A stretch of 64,000 nt of DNA from contig CM057136.1 in assembly GCA_029964075.1 (NCBI GenBank), positions 3,906,001 through 3,970,000 on the forward strand, given 5' to 3'. The notes below the pieces were generated by a model. The model had not been told where the DNA came from and searched no databases. It saw nothing but the letters and a program-made list of their open reading frames with translations. Made by a program: the position numbers and the translations under genes. Source of the stretch: Patiria pectinifera. Lineage: Eukaryota > Echinodermata > Asteroidea > Valvatida > Asterinidae. This document shows positions 25,240 to 37,900 of the stretch, in pieces (the stretch's first letter is position 1; every line of letters starts with the position of its first letter).

Positions 25240-25551
25240 CAACATCTTCAATCCGAAAATTCCACAAATTGCCATCAAACCAGACAAACAGGGGCTTTCA
25301 AATACAGTGTCATCACTTCTTAAAAGGACTGCTACCGTCACTCTCTTTACCCAAAGACAATCCCAGAATGGAACCTCCTTGATCTTGACACGGGAAGTGC
25401 ACCGGATGTCAATACATTCAAAAGTAGGATAGATGCCATCAACATTAAGAAATCTCACCGCAAAAGCTCATCCCATAACCAAATTTGGGACTTGCACACG
25501 ACCCGACCAACGTATGCGACAACCAGAAGATGGTGTTTGTGCGTGGCTTAA
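25240..25551 (+). pseudogene. 3' end of a non-LTR retrotransposon (LINE) reverse-transcriptase ORF, degraded
   Basis: One plus-strand frame reads QTRQTGAFKYSVITS, a TAA stop, then KDCYRHSLYPKTIPEWN, SAPDVNTFKSRIDAI and a short tail ending in TAA at 25549-25551. The R.SLYPKTIPEWN..L......VNTFKSR pattern is the familiar C-terminal signature of LINE reverse-transcriptase proteins (typically R.SFFPRTI.EWN.LP......SF). The internal stop and missing upstream domains show a dead, 5'-truncated copy. The clade cannot be set from this fragment. Confidence 0.7.
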
Positions 25552-26383
25552 CAAAAACAGAAACACAGCGGCCGAAGTTATCCCCTAAGTCCCCTCATTT
25601 TCCCACATTTTAAAGATTCTACCCTATTCAGGATCAGATTCCAGGAAGCTGTTTGGCCCAGAAACATTACTATGCAATGATTCTTGTTCATCCAAAACGG
25701 TGGGAACATGCACATGAACATGGCGTAAACAATTGAAAAGGACCGGTGTGTTTGCTGCCACCAGCGTCTCGTCTCCCATTGATATGATCACATGGCGTTG
25801 CCATTCCTGCGTTCAGTATAGGTCTATACACCCCTAGCACTGTGCGCCCTCCCTGAGGGTACTTTTGTTATTTCAAAATAGAGACAATAAAAGTACAAAA
25901 TGGCTACTTATGCGTATCACAGAGGAACAAAGACCCGCCCTCTGATGTGACGTCCGACACAAAGGGTCTATTAGCTGACAACAACTTCGTAAAACCACAC
26001 GATGTTACATAATCGTAAAAGCAATTTATCACAAGGGCACGAGTTTTCTTGTTATTTACAAAGAATTTATTAAACGGAATCCTCACAGCATTTTTTTGTA
26101 CCGTATTACACGTCTGTCGTGTAAAATAGACCAACATTTCAATGTTCTTAGTGTATGTGAGCCGTAGCATGAATATATACCGCCATCATTGCATCACTAT
26201 GTGATAGGTTTTACGAGATATATTGCCAGATAGATATTGTTGTCGCTACGGAAACCACTACAGAAGAGTAGAAAAGGCACGTGAAATGTCTCTTATTAAC
26301 GTATAACATTCTTAGCAATACATTGTATCATGGCCTTATTAGATAATTATCTCCTAATTAGACTGTACAATACAACGAAGTAC
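25552..26383. other. intergenic, no gene recognised
   Basis: No coding or repeat feature supported between the LINE relic and the palindromic element. Confidence 0.4.
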
Positions 26384-26872
26384 CAGCGGCTCTAGCCCCA
26401 TAAATGTGGCCAATTTACTGGACTACGTCCGTAAATAAAGGCCACACTTCCACCATGTACAAAAAACATGTCGAACTTTGTCAAATTTTGATTTTCACAT
26501 TTAGGCTTAGTTTGTAGTTTATTTTTGCTGTAGAAGCATACTCACCCTCTTTATAGGCTAATCAGAAAATGCTGCCTTTTTCAGATGTCAAATTTTCGTG
26601 AAATTTCATGTTGAAATTTTGATACCCAAACGTGCGCAAATGAATCTGGAAATTTCACAAAAATAGACATCTAAAAAAGCAGCACTTTCTGATTAGCCTA
26701 TAAAGAGGGTGAGTATGCTTTTAAAGCAAAAATAAACTACCAACTAAGCCTAAATGTGAAAATCAAAATTTGACAAAGTTCGACATGTTTTTTTTTTACA
26801 TGGTGGAAGTGTGGCCTATATTTACGGAGGTAGTCCAGTAAATTGGCCACATTTATGAGGCTACAGCGGCTC
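26384..26872. mobile_element. 471-bp palindromic MITE with perfect 9-bp target duplication
   Basis: The element 26393-26863 is flanked by CAGCGGCTC on both sides (26384-26392 and 26864-26872). Its ends TAGCCCCATAAATGTGGCC and (inverted) TAGCCTCATAAATGTGGCC differ at one base. The inverted arms extend about 215 bp each (26393-26608 and 26648-26863), roughly 90% alike, around a ~40-bp centre. Long inverted arms and a 9-bp duplication are characteristic of Mutator-like (MULE) elements. There is no transposase. Confidence 0.92.
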
Positions 26873-29800
26873 AACCCTGGAAAATGTACGTTTCAAAACG
26901 CGCCAATAGCACTGAAACTGTAAAGGTTCACTAACACCGCAGTGGCTATCGTTACGGCAGTCGACCGTCTGGTTCCCTGACCTGACAACATTCAACGTTA
27001 GGATCTTTGGCTTTTCAAACCAGACTATCAACGCAATGGTTCTCGGATCTTATTTCATTTTTTTCACTAAAAAATCATCAGCCACGGATCAATAAGAAAA
27101 AAATGCTCTACATTCGAGAGTATATAATGACTTGGGCGCTTGTGGAGTTCTTCGTTGCTTATGCGAACAGAAACGTTTGATGCATTATTCATACAGTGTC
27201 ATACATGTACATGTGCTGAAAAAAAGTTTGTCTTACCTTTCAAAATTTACTCGCTTGAATACTGCAAGCCGTCACAGCACTTGCTCCTCGGGGCAACCAT
27301 GGTAAACTGACATCAACAAAGTTCCGTTGAGACTGGGCACACCACACCAAAGCAAGGCAAAACTGATGAAAAATATCCAAGAAACGATAGCGAACATCCA
27401 CGAAGCGAAACGCCGTCCTCGATTGAACATATTATTCGATTACCAGAACCCGAATGCAACGCTCCGCTGAATCGATTAGTCGACGATAACTCGATTATTT
27501 CCGTATTGAGTACTGAAGCTCAGTACGGAGACTTTTTGTATAAAAAGTGTTTATAGTTAAATAATCCAGATTGGATTTAGATATTCTTGCTGTTCTTCCC
27601 AATCTTCCAGTAGTTTCTAAACAAGGTATGTAATTGCCTACCTTTTGTTGGCGATATTTTAATCGATACCGGTGAGTCTATGTAGTTTGGTACGTGCCCA
27701 AAGGCACTTCATACAACTGAGACGCTTCACATGCAGCCATGCTTTATCATGGGAATTCCTTTACATCAAAAGCCAACATATTTTACACAACAATGAAACA
27801 TTCCAGCGCGTCCAATAAAAAAAGAACCAGGCCACAAGTGCGAGTCCGCCGACTTCCAAATGCCACAGATTAAATGGGCACATAATTGAAACTGCCTTTT
27901 AATTCTTAAGCCTGTGAGCAAATCGGTAAACCTCTGTAAGAAAAAATGGTCTCAATAAAGGTACATGTAGTATGGTTTTGTTTAAATTGTACGTATTTAA
28001 GAGGTTGGTAGAGTTAAATTAAAACTATGCAGAAAGTCTGGTCGCTTAGCCGTCCACGTCATAGGAGTTACGGAACTAAACGAAAGAGGGCGCAATAGGC
28101 TGCAAACGGATGACAAATTATGCGGCTTGGATAACGTTTGCAGAATCGGGTTCTCCCGAGGGTTTTTTTCCACCCAAGCGTCTGTGATATCTTGACTGTC
28201 CGAAACGGCGCCCTCTATCGACCTCAAAGTAGGCAATGTTATGTGATGTCTGAGAAATAAATGGGAAGGAGTCAGCATTTTCTTGCAGTGGAATTCAAAG
28301 GTGTAACCTCTTCGAGTTTACGCCGGTGTTTTGTGAAATAGACTCGAGCTCGTTGGTGGTTTTGCAAATGCCTAAGTGAACATAATAAAGACTATGACAG
28401 GTCACGTGTGAGGATGAGACTCCATATAAGGTAAAAAAGAATAGATTTCATAGAATCCGAATTTCACGACGCCGGCAAATGAAACATTCCTTCAAAATAT
28501 CTTGGAGAGTTAGAAGAATTACATAGGGTTCAGAAGACAGTCATTGAAGACAACATTTTGAATATAACACACAATTCTCATCGATCTTACAAAGAACATT
28601 TCTAAGGCCAAATGGAATTTCACTTAAGTGCTTCAGTGCTCCTGATAAACTTCGTGGAATGTTTTGATCCAAATATTATATTATAACTTCCAAATTCGAT
28701 TATTTTAATCCAAAGATCCGCAAGAACTATTGACACGCGCTGAAAACTGTCAGCAACACCAGCTCGATGGGAGTACGTCGGGGATGGGTAAAACCCGTTA
28801 AAACTGAAAAATGACCAATCCAAATTATAGCTCTTCAAAGTTAATTTTATTCTTCATATATTTCCATTTAAATTTAGAAAAATCAAATTCATACACTGAA
28901 CTTAAAAAATAAAGGTAACACTTTGCAGAGAAAACGAAAAACATTCAATCTCTCAATACATTTTGATACAGGAATAGATTTTTATAAGTTGCTATTCTAG
29001 CCAAGAATATCGTTTTTAAAATTATTTTTTTCTCTTCAGCCACAGTTATCAATTCTATAGCCATTTCAAGAAGCTTCCTTCATCAGTCACTTCGTTGGGG
29101 TCGTTCGTGGAACCTCGCGAATCGCAATCACATCCCTGTCATGGTATCAGACAAGGTAGTTTCTGCTTGCTGCGTCCATTTTATGTCCATATCGTGGTCC
29201 AGCTTTGTCTCTCATGTAAATTCGTAACCCAGATTTAAATTTACCAACAGCAGAGCGGTATAGAAGCATTACGTATAGAGGCGCTCACGCTATTCTCTTT
29301 TCTTAATTTTAGCTTGTTTTTATGGACCACATACCAGAATGTATGTATAATCAGGGTCTCCTTATGGAAACTTGAAACTTGGTACATGCTTAGTTATGCT
29401 CCAGCATTAAATTACAGTGACATCCTTTTATATACCTTTTTGTCATAAGGTTTTCCTACCTCCAGATTCTTTAAACCAATCGTTAAAAATGAGAAAATGA
29501 AAAACAAACAAAACATCACTCACGGGAAGACGACCCAGTACCTCTGGAGTCCTGAAGTTTCAAATACGGTTTACTCTCAGCAGAGCTAGGACATCATGCA
29601 TCATTTCCTCAATCCCACCCCTGCCACCAAATCCACCAAAACTATTTTCCCGCCATCTTCAGTTTGTTCTAACTCTTGAATACTAAAACAAAATGGACCA
29701 CACGGCTGTTTATTTTTTCGGGCTTCAAAAGTGTCCGGCACTAAGGTGCAAAAACATTTAAATTTAGTTACTGTACTGCCAAATACTATTTTCTTACAAT

Positions 29801-30350
29801 GCATGTTGCTTCAGCATTTTCATAAAATAATATCATGTGTGCTAAACACTATTCATGTTCCATCACCATATTTTGAGTCACTGAGGGCGCACTGTCATGA
29901 CGTCATTTTTTGATACAAACACTAGAAAATCCCCTTTATCAAAGCAATTTAGTGCCTTAACATAAATCTAAAAATGTAATTTTTGAATTTACGCAACAAG
30001 TAAACTTCGTCAATGACCAAGGATACGCGTCTGTTTTTACCTCCGAATGGCGTCGTTATACAGCGCCCTCTATCTTTCTAGAATAAAGCCTACAGCGCCC
30101 CCATTCGGCCTATTAGGCCCATTAGTGCGTGTAATGACAGATCGTGTCCATTTGGGGATGTATGAAAGTATTTGTGATAACAAAATCGATTGTGAACTTA
30201 ACACTCCTAAAAAAAAACTGTCCCAGCTGAGGAACTTCTCGTGGTTCATCCATACCAAGTGAGTAATATTATTTAATAGCGGACATGTTTGGCCTCTGGT
30301 TATCATACGCGTATTTGCTGTCTGCACTCATCACAACTTCACTGTCACAT
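26873..30350. other. intergenic, no gene recognised
   Basis: A/T-rich, with no coding region I can support. A 93-codon minus-strand frame at 28.0-28.3 kb lies between two inverted GAGGGCGC motifs (28086 and 28209) and is probably incidental. Confidence 0.4.
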
Positions 30351-30487
30351 TACACTCTGAAAACACTCTAGTTAACTTTGACTAGAAACAGTCAAACGTG
30401 CACCCAGCTGATCCTATCTGTAGTCAGCTGGGTGCAAGGTGGACCGATTTCTAGTCAAATCTAACTAGCAGGTATGTCTACAGTGTA
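30351..30487. mobile_element. 137-bp nested-hairpin MITE
   Basis: Outer arms TACACTCTGAAAACACT and (inverted) TACACTGTAGACATACC, then CTAGTTAACTTTGACTAGAAA and its inverse (TTTCTAGTCAAATCTAACTAG), and an inner perfect stem TGCACCCAGCTGA / TCAGCTGGGTGCA around a 12-base loop. The whole element folds into one hairpin. The terminal TACACTCT also begins the 35.97-kb element. Confidence 0.8.
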
Positions 30488-31293
30488 CCCTTCACTTTCA
30501 CTCTCATCAGTGTCCGCAACCTGCACATTCCCATCTCTTTGACCACTGTACATCCATTACATTTCCCACCTCTTCATCTTCCCGTGGCTGCACGCAATTC
30601 TGACTCTCACCAGCAAACAGCACCAAATATCACTCGCTGCTCCTTCACTGCTACTTTCTCCATCTTCCTTTAGCTATCTTGTCCGTCCTTACCTCGCAAA
30701 AACACCTGCTCTCAACAACCGAATAACGGCGCGCACGATTCTTCTTCCTTCACAATGCGTCACTGCTCTCTTGACCTGTTTCCTCAGCGTCTGACAGAAT
30801 TACTGACACGCCATCTCTCCAGCTACCTCGGGGTCTTTATCGCTCTCATCAATGTTGTTTGTAAAGAGGCGGTTATCATCCTAAAACATCTCAAGGCACT
30901 ATGCCCATCGTGTCTCACCTAGAAAAATGACGACACCTTTTCTAATAATCGCGCATATTGCGTCTTTTCCTCTATTCGTTTTTCATGTTTATTGCCGTAA
31001 CACGTTTTGCAATGTTGTTCAGATTTTTGCTGCATCTCCGCTCTCACTTTCACACTCAGCAAGAAACATAGTGTATATTCACTCAAGGATCCTATGTTTA
31101 GTCTTTCATAAATTAAAAAAAAATGCTGCCTGAAGCCTCAAAACCCCAACACAATGAGAATGATGTCATTATTAGACGGTACCAATATAGAAGGGCGAAT
31201 TATGCAAAGAAGACCACTGCTCCTATTTTCAGATCGAAATTGGGAAGTTTGTCCCCGTGAAAATCTCCTAGAATTTCAGGTTATGAAAATGTA
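30488..31293. other. intergenic pyrimidine-rich block downstream of SYT15
   Basis: From about 30490 to 30910 the plus strand is strongly C/T-rich (many CTTTCACTCTC, TCTTCATCTTCCC runs); the minus strand is correspondingly purine-rich. No open frame of note. It lies beyond the predicted SYT15 polyadenylation signals. Confidence 0.4.
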
Positions 31294-31334
31294 TTTATTA
31301 AGACGTCGAACTTTCAAGCTTTGGATATTTTATT
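31294..31334 (-). promoter_or_regulatory. candidate polyadenylation signals of the SYT15-like gene
   Basis: Two minus-strand AATAAA hexamers (plus-strand TTTATT at 31329-31334 and 31294-31299) lie about 265 and 300 bases downstream of the stop codon. They would give a short 3' untranslated region. The cleavage site is not determined. Confidence 0.45.
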
Positions 31335-31597
31335 TGTCGGAAGCCATCTTTGGTTTTGTTTTGGGATGAACAACTTAAGCTAAGTTGGTTTTTTTTTTTG
31401 AGGTTGGATATGAGAGCTTAAACTCTCTTGTAAGAATCTTGTGCTCTTGTACCCACGGGCTATAAGTGCTCAAATTTAGACGGTGACAGACACGCAATAG
31501 GCTGGCAACGATTGCCTGTCGTCGGAAATCAGCGTTTTGGAAAGGTACTCCCGTCTGGGTACCAGACGAGGCTTGTGGCGGGTCAAAGGTCGGTGCC

Positions 31598-31908
31598 TTA
31601 CAGATACAGCGCATGCCACTGTTTGGACGCCTCCCTCGTGCTCAGCATCTTCCCCCAATGACTCAAGCTGCGACCCTGCGTGTAGGTGTAGGGACCGAGG
31701 ATCAATTGTCCGATGACCGAATCTTTCTTGAAGTTGTGGCCCTTTTGCATGACCTGGATGAGCAGGAAGGAATCCTCCATGAAGGACATGGGTAGGACGT
31801 AGCTCAGGGACTCAGTGAAGACCGGGTCCACGGTGCCCCGCGCAGGTGGTGTCCGGCGGCTCTTGACCTTGTCGCTGCCGCACATCAGGCACACTTTGAC
31901 GTAAGTTT
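31598..31908 (-). CDS. SYT15: SYT15-like terminal exon 7: rest of C2B and stop codon
   Basis: After the acceptor TTCTTTTCAG| the exon encodes TYVKVCLMC, DPVFTESLSYVLP, LLIQVMQKGH, then VIGQLILGPYTYTQGR, SHWGKML and the final KQWHALYL before TAA (31600-31598). The GPYxYTxGR..HW..ML..WHAL ending is the most diagnostic SYT15 signature seen. Loop 3 (MQKGHNFKKD) has lost the Asp ligands. The WHxL box at the C terminus of C2B is known in synaptotagmins to help vesicle docking. No intron is needed after this point. Confidence 0.95.
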
Positions 31909-34900
31909 CTGAAAAGAAGAAAAATCAGTCACTGAGAAACACTAAGAAGGTCTATAGTCATTGTAAACCTGTCAGATGTGTGCGCTGTTTTTCTTTTTTT
32001 CAAAACTCTAGTAGCTACTGTCCGCATGTTGTCGGGTCTACACAGCTGAGAAATAAAAGTCTACCAAAAGGCTACCTTTGTTTCATTGACATTCACAGTC
32101 AACACCCACATTTGTATCAGGCGACGAATAGTTCAACAAACTTCCACCCACTCAACAGCTGATCAATAGGTTCCTGGGTCAACCCGGCACTAAACATATT
32201 TGACATTTCCCAAATGACCCGAAAAAGGCGGGGAAATGCCGAAGGCCTTGTCTTCAATTTCAGTCGTCTGGACCATAAGACAAACATCAGTTCATTATGT
32301 TTCTCGAATCTCTATCAGGCTCATGCAATTTACGAATTATGCCCAAACTGTTCTCAAAAAAAAAGACACGAAACCTCGAAGGTATGGATTTTTAACGATG
32401 GGCACTTCGGTCTATCCAGTGACTGGAACCCCTAAATAGCACGGCCCCGCTCGTATTTTTCCTTAATAATATAATGTACAGGCAGTCTGGGTTTAAGACT
32501 GGGTGCAGAAATGTTAGGATCCGCATGTGATGAAACAACATATTGCTGAAACGCAAACCAAATCAAGACTGGAGTGACGTCAATTCCAGACGATGCCAAA
32601 GGGCAAAGTATACATCCAAGGACCGAGTAGTATTCATAAGAAAATAACCCGTTTATTATACACGGATCCCCGTTTTTTTAATCTGCTAGTCTTGTATTCA
32701 AATCGCGTTTCAATCTTCCAAATGGTGTCATCGGCACGACAGAAGAATATATTAATTGATTCTCATGCCATATGTGGCTCGACACGTTGAGTATAATGAC
32801 GACTGTGGTCAGATTTTTTTTTATCAAAATAATATGTTGGAAAGACAATCAAATCATCCGATGGCCTCATAAGACAAATACCGACTTTATTACATAAAGT
32901 TTGTAGTATTTGTAAAAGGAATTAACAGAAAAAGGGAAAGAGAGATGCTGCTCACCTACGCACAAAGTTTTCTGAACACAAAATGTAGAAAGTTAAAACG
33001 GGCCACTAGCAAAAATGCCAGTGTCATTTTACTAAGTAATATTCTCTTGTACCTCTACGATACTCGGTCTGGTCCGGCAAAGAGTGTTTAGTATCCAATT
33101 ATTATTGTCCATATCGGAATTACTTTTCCAAATAATAATTCAGACTTGGCTACACAACATGCAACTCTAGAAGTCATTTCTCCACTCTTCAGCACCACCA
33201 TAAAGCTCAGTCTCCTTGAATTAAAATCGATTAGGATTACGTCTGTGACCTGAGGTGAGTGACTTCCCGCATCTTCTCCAGATTACATTTCATGCAGAGC
33301 CATATTAATTCCTCACCTAGATTTTCTACATTGGTCCCTTTTTCTGGAACGATCCCCTTCGCTCGGACGATGAAGCAGGATAGTCTGTCTTGTGACGGCA
33401 GATAGGCTAACGACAGGTAAAGATTACCCAAGTCCCCAGAAAGCTAAATGAAAGATAAAACAGAGATATGGGCGAGAGATTAACCCCTATGACTCGGAGC
33501 ACCTTTTTGCATAATCTTCAACTCGGTGATGTCAGACAAGACATTGTACAATGTTGTATTTGATCAATCTAAATAGACCCTTAACACTAAACTGAGATCA
33601 CAATTTGATTTGTGTTTTACCTTTTCACCTTACAATCTAATACTGCCACAACTTCAGCCTTTTTTATTGACTACAAAGTATCAGCTGCATAGTCATTATC
33701 AAATCTTTGTTTGTTTGTTAAAACGCGTCAGTCTTTCCATGTTCATCCCTGTAGTATCGATGTTTGTGAATAGATGAAGACACGCACACGGGATACACTC
33801 CAGTAAATAGGCCACAAATCCGTCCGCTGAGCTCATGAATAAAAGTTATACCCTCAAATTATTCTAAATTAGAGAGTTCTGAGAACTATGGGAATTGGGG
33901 AATTGAAGAGATTATGGCAATGGGCCAGACTTGGAGCTTCCAATTCTAAGCATTTTTGATGCAATTGGGACCGAAAGTGGCGCTATTGAGCCATGTTGTG
34001 GAGGGAGCCTTTTTTAAGATGGCTACTTTTCCAGCTTGGCTAACATCACTTGTTTTAGGGGTGGTCTTCTTTGGGTGAGAATTTCTTTAAAAAGTCAATG
34101 GTCAACCCACCAAATATTGAAAAGAAATATGGCATGTTAATCATCATTTTTCTGTGCAGCTGAACACCTGTGAGAGTTCTGAGCAATTTTGAAGTATGGG
34201 GATTCTTTAACTAGTGTCTATAGGAATGTATATACTGGGGTGCATCCTTAATGTATTCGAAACCAACTAGAGGTCATTTTATGACCTGTAATGTCATCAA
34301 GTACATAAATATGGAGTGCATAATTATGATACAATATTACAATCCCAGTTGTCTGTAGTTTCGGGATGACCAGCTTTTCCACATCTATTTCGCAATGGGA
34401 ACTGTCCGTAATAATTTTAAATTGTACTTAGTTGGAGTATAAATTTTGGATATGTGAGCACACATTTTTGAATTGAAGTCATACAATATGAATAGCTGTC
34501 CCGTTTGTGCAACGGCTATCGGCGTTTCAAACAATGCCTTCTATTTTATAGTCGTGAGAAGTCGAGTGCGCCCTCTGTAGTTCAGGGCGACACGACCTTT
34601 TGAGGAGCAATACTTAAGATCAGGCCCAAACCTCCCCAGACATCTGAAAAAATTGTATTATTAAAGCATACTAAAACGAATAAAAGATTGCCAATGCAAG
34701 TCCAGAAGAAGCTTGTCGGTCATCTGGACAGCACTTTGATGACTTACTAAGGTTTTCCTAGCCTAATCTACTTCATCCCCTATACGTTATCTGATCCCCT
34801 CCGGGTATTTTTCTCCCCGAGACGCTGGCTACTTACCTCAGACTTCTTCTGTAGTCTCTTCTTCAGCTCCTTCTGTTTGCCATCCATGTCACAATCCGAC

Positions 34901-37900
34901 AGCGGGATGACCGTATGCGCGATTGCGCACAGCTTACTGCAGTTTTCCGTGTCGTAGACGGACAGCCGTACGGCTTGCTGAGAGAACTCCTTGGCCGGGT
35001 CCACGCTGAACTCCATCGAGTCGTCGAAGATGGGGTTCAAGGTGTCTCGGACCACCTTGGATTTCAGGACGACTTTCTCATCCGGTAGGAGACAGCCGTG
35101 GACTATCGTGTCAGCGCCCTCTCGCTGACCTTTAGCCGGAAGGTCGGTGACGTTGTACAGATGGACTATTACCCTGGCAACATCAAGTAAACAGACACTT
35201 TCAGAACAACATGTATTTGAAAACCACCTGCAGTAAAGGTGCATACAAGAGTGGCTGACTCAATTTCCAAATCACTGAAAATGAAAAGCAAAGTTACAGA
35301 ATTTAAATATTGAGATAAACATCTGATAAAACCGTGTACTGGTGTACATGACACGTTAATCTGCATGACTAACATGACAACCTGATGACAACATACTTCT
35401 TATATCGGCAATATGAAAAACAGTACCACGGAGTTGTAATGTGCAAAGATGTAAGATCCACTAACTCCATTGATGAAGCTCTAAACAGAAAGGTAAAGAG
35501 ACATTTGGAATGGGAGACTTGAATCAGATAATTCCTGCCCGTCACGGCCACTGATATTAAGCCTTATTTGTCCTCGCTATCTCCCAAAGCTCCCTGATTC
35601 ATCCTCGCTTTGCCCTGCTAACCTTTGCCTATGCTGCTCGTATTTGATGGCCAGTGAGATTGTGCCGTACACCTCCTCCGCAACTTCCTCATCCTTCTTG
35701 TTTTTCTTGCCGCTGATGACCGTGGCCGGCTTGCTGTAGCCGGTGTCTTCCGTCACGTAAAGTTCAGGCTGGATCTGACCAAGCTCGCAGGAATACCTTC
35801 CCACAAGAGAGAGAGAGAGAGAGAGGGATGATATTAAATAGATTAATAGAGCAGAGGATTTCAAAATTGATTTAATCTTCATTACTTTCCGTTTGGTTTG
35901 ATTTTCTCGTTTTGTTTTTTTTAATTTATCTTTTATTATTTTTATTATTATTATTTTTTATAGGTGTTTACACTCTCCAAAAGTTGCGTGTCAGATTCGA
36001 CACTGAATAGGGGTCAGACTTGACCTGGCACTCTTCCGCTCAAAATGACAACTTTCCGTGTAAAATGACACTTTGGGTCAAAATGAAAGTATTTCAGTGT
36101 AAAATGGCGCGGAAAAGTAACTCGGAGAAATGTCGGTTTGACCAGGAAAAGTCAGGTCAGATCCGACTGGGATTCAGGGTCGAGTCCGACCCGGGACTTC
36201 TAAGAGTGCATTCGTCTTGATTACTGATTGGTCTGTTAAGGCTGGTAAAAATCCCGGAAATGTACAAACCGTAAAGGAAAGCAGTGTAGTGTGAGCCATT
36301 GATTATTCTTCGACCTTAACAGAGTTTAAAAAACGAATGGTTATTAAGTATAATTGCAGCCGAAGTTAAAATTTACCAAAAAACTAGACATTATTTTATT
36401 GGAAATGAAGGCTGTTCTTAGTAGGCACGGACTAAGAAGCAAGCAAATGTGTGAATGTTGAAGCCCTGTCACAGTAGACGTGCACTTGCTTCAACCCACC
36501 CTCTTCCAATAAGTCTATGGCGTTCAAAATTCGAACCAGATGTTCCGTACGAAAAACAAAAAGTTTAAAAAAATTCTGATTGATAAAAACTCATTTTGTC
36601 TTTCGTTACCGAACAGACTCCAAGCTCCTCTTTCGTTTTCGCTCAGGCGTCGGCGGGGCGGACAGCGTATTCCTTCGGATATCTTCGTTAGATTTCGACA
36701 CCTCTTCGGCAGACGATGGGCTATCCTCTTCGCTGTAATACGGATCGGTACCTACAACGGAACAAACGTTCGCACTCAATCGTCATCGCTAAATCAAATA
36801 CTCAAGGTTCCTGAATGTCTGAAAAACTTGTTTGGTTTACGAGATTATTCTCAACTATTTTTCCATTCGCGCTCTGTGGAATTTTGTGCAAATACTGTTG
36901 TGCATAACTGAACAAATAACACAGGTATCACAAACGTAAGTAATTCAAGTGCCACTGTATCGAGAATGATGCTGGTATATTACGCGTGGGTGTATGAAGC
37001 ACATACTCTCCACTTGCTGCGAAGTTGGGTGTTATGATCGGATATCTGAGGGGGCATGGGGGCACGCCCCCTTTTTCTTCGAGGCATGTACCCCCTTAGT
37101 CCCCAACTAAAATAAATAAGGCCAAAATGAGTTTCTTATTTTGTTAAAATCGCATTGAGTAGGCCAACCAAAATATCCAGAGAAAGAATACTTTGACAAA
37201 GACAAGCTTTTTTTCACAAATTAAACAATTGGACGAACAAGGATGATACTTCCCGGACTATGAAACCACCTGCGCTTCGAGTGGTGACGTCATGAGTGGT
37301 GACGTCACGAGTGAAGACATCGCTAGACTAATACCTGATTTGAGTGGCTGCTCCCCAAGGCATCGATATCACCCAAAACGTGTTTATGTGAGGCCGCGTC
37401 CGTTAGCTACGGCGTGGTGCGTGGTTACTCTATAAAGTCTTGCGTCTATGGATGCGGCTACATCCACTTCCCATACACGCGTGTGTGACTGCAAGCCACA
37501 GCCAGGTCAGTCGGACGCAGCCACAGAACAGAATTGACACTGTGCTGTTATTTTGTGTGAAGGTACGAGTCACAGCCACAAGATATGGGATGGTTGTTAT
37601 TGCGTGTTATTTAGGGAGTTTGATGCTTGCGAAAGCATTGACTTCGAGGGAAATCAGATCGCCATGAAAATCACACCACACACGAGGCCGATATATATTC
37701 CATGGTCAGATGGTTTCAACAAAATCGTCTTGTTCCATCAACCATTAAATTTGGTGGGAGATAAAGAACAAAATTGATATTACAAGAAAGGAGAAGTTAC
37801 TTTTATTTGGGATTGCTATATCATACTCAATTCCAGAATGTTTTACGCAATTATATTTGAGGGACAAAAACAATCAATGTAAATGTTGCACTACTTCAAA

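Larger units (their letters stand above)
35174..36609 (-). other. SYT15-like introns 4 and 3, and what they hold
   Basis: The interval 35174-35622 is a short intron with no feature apart from splice sites. The interval 35797-36609 is the intron between linker exon 3 and exon 4. It contains the (AG)10 microsatellite next to the acceptor, a T/TTA-rich stretch at about 35910-35960, and the inverted-end element at 35969-36210. Exon 4 (35623-35796) lies between these two introns. Confidence 0.6.
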
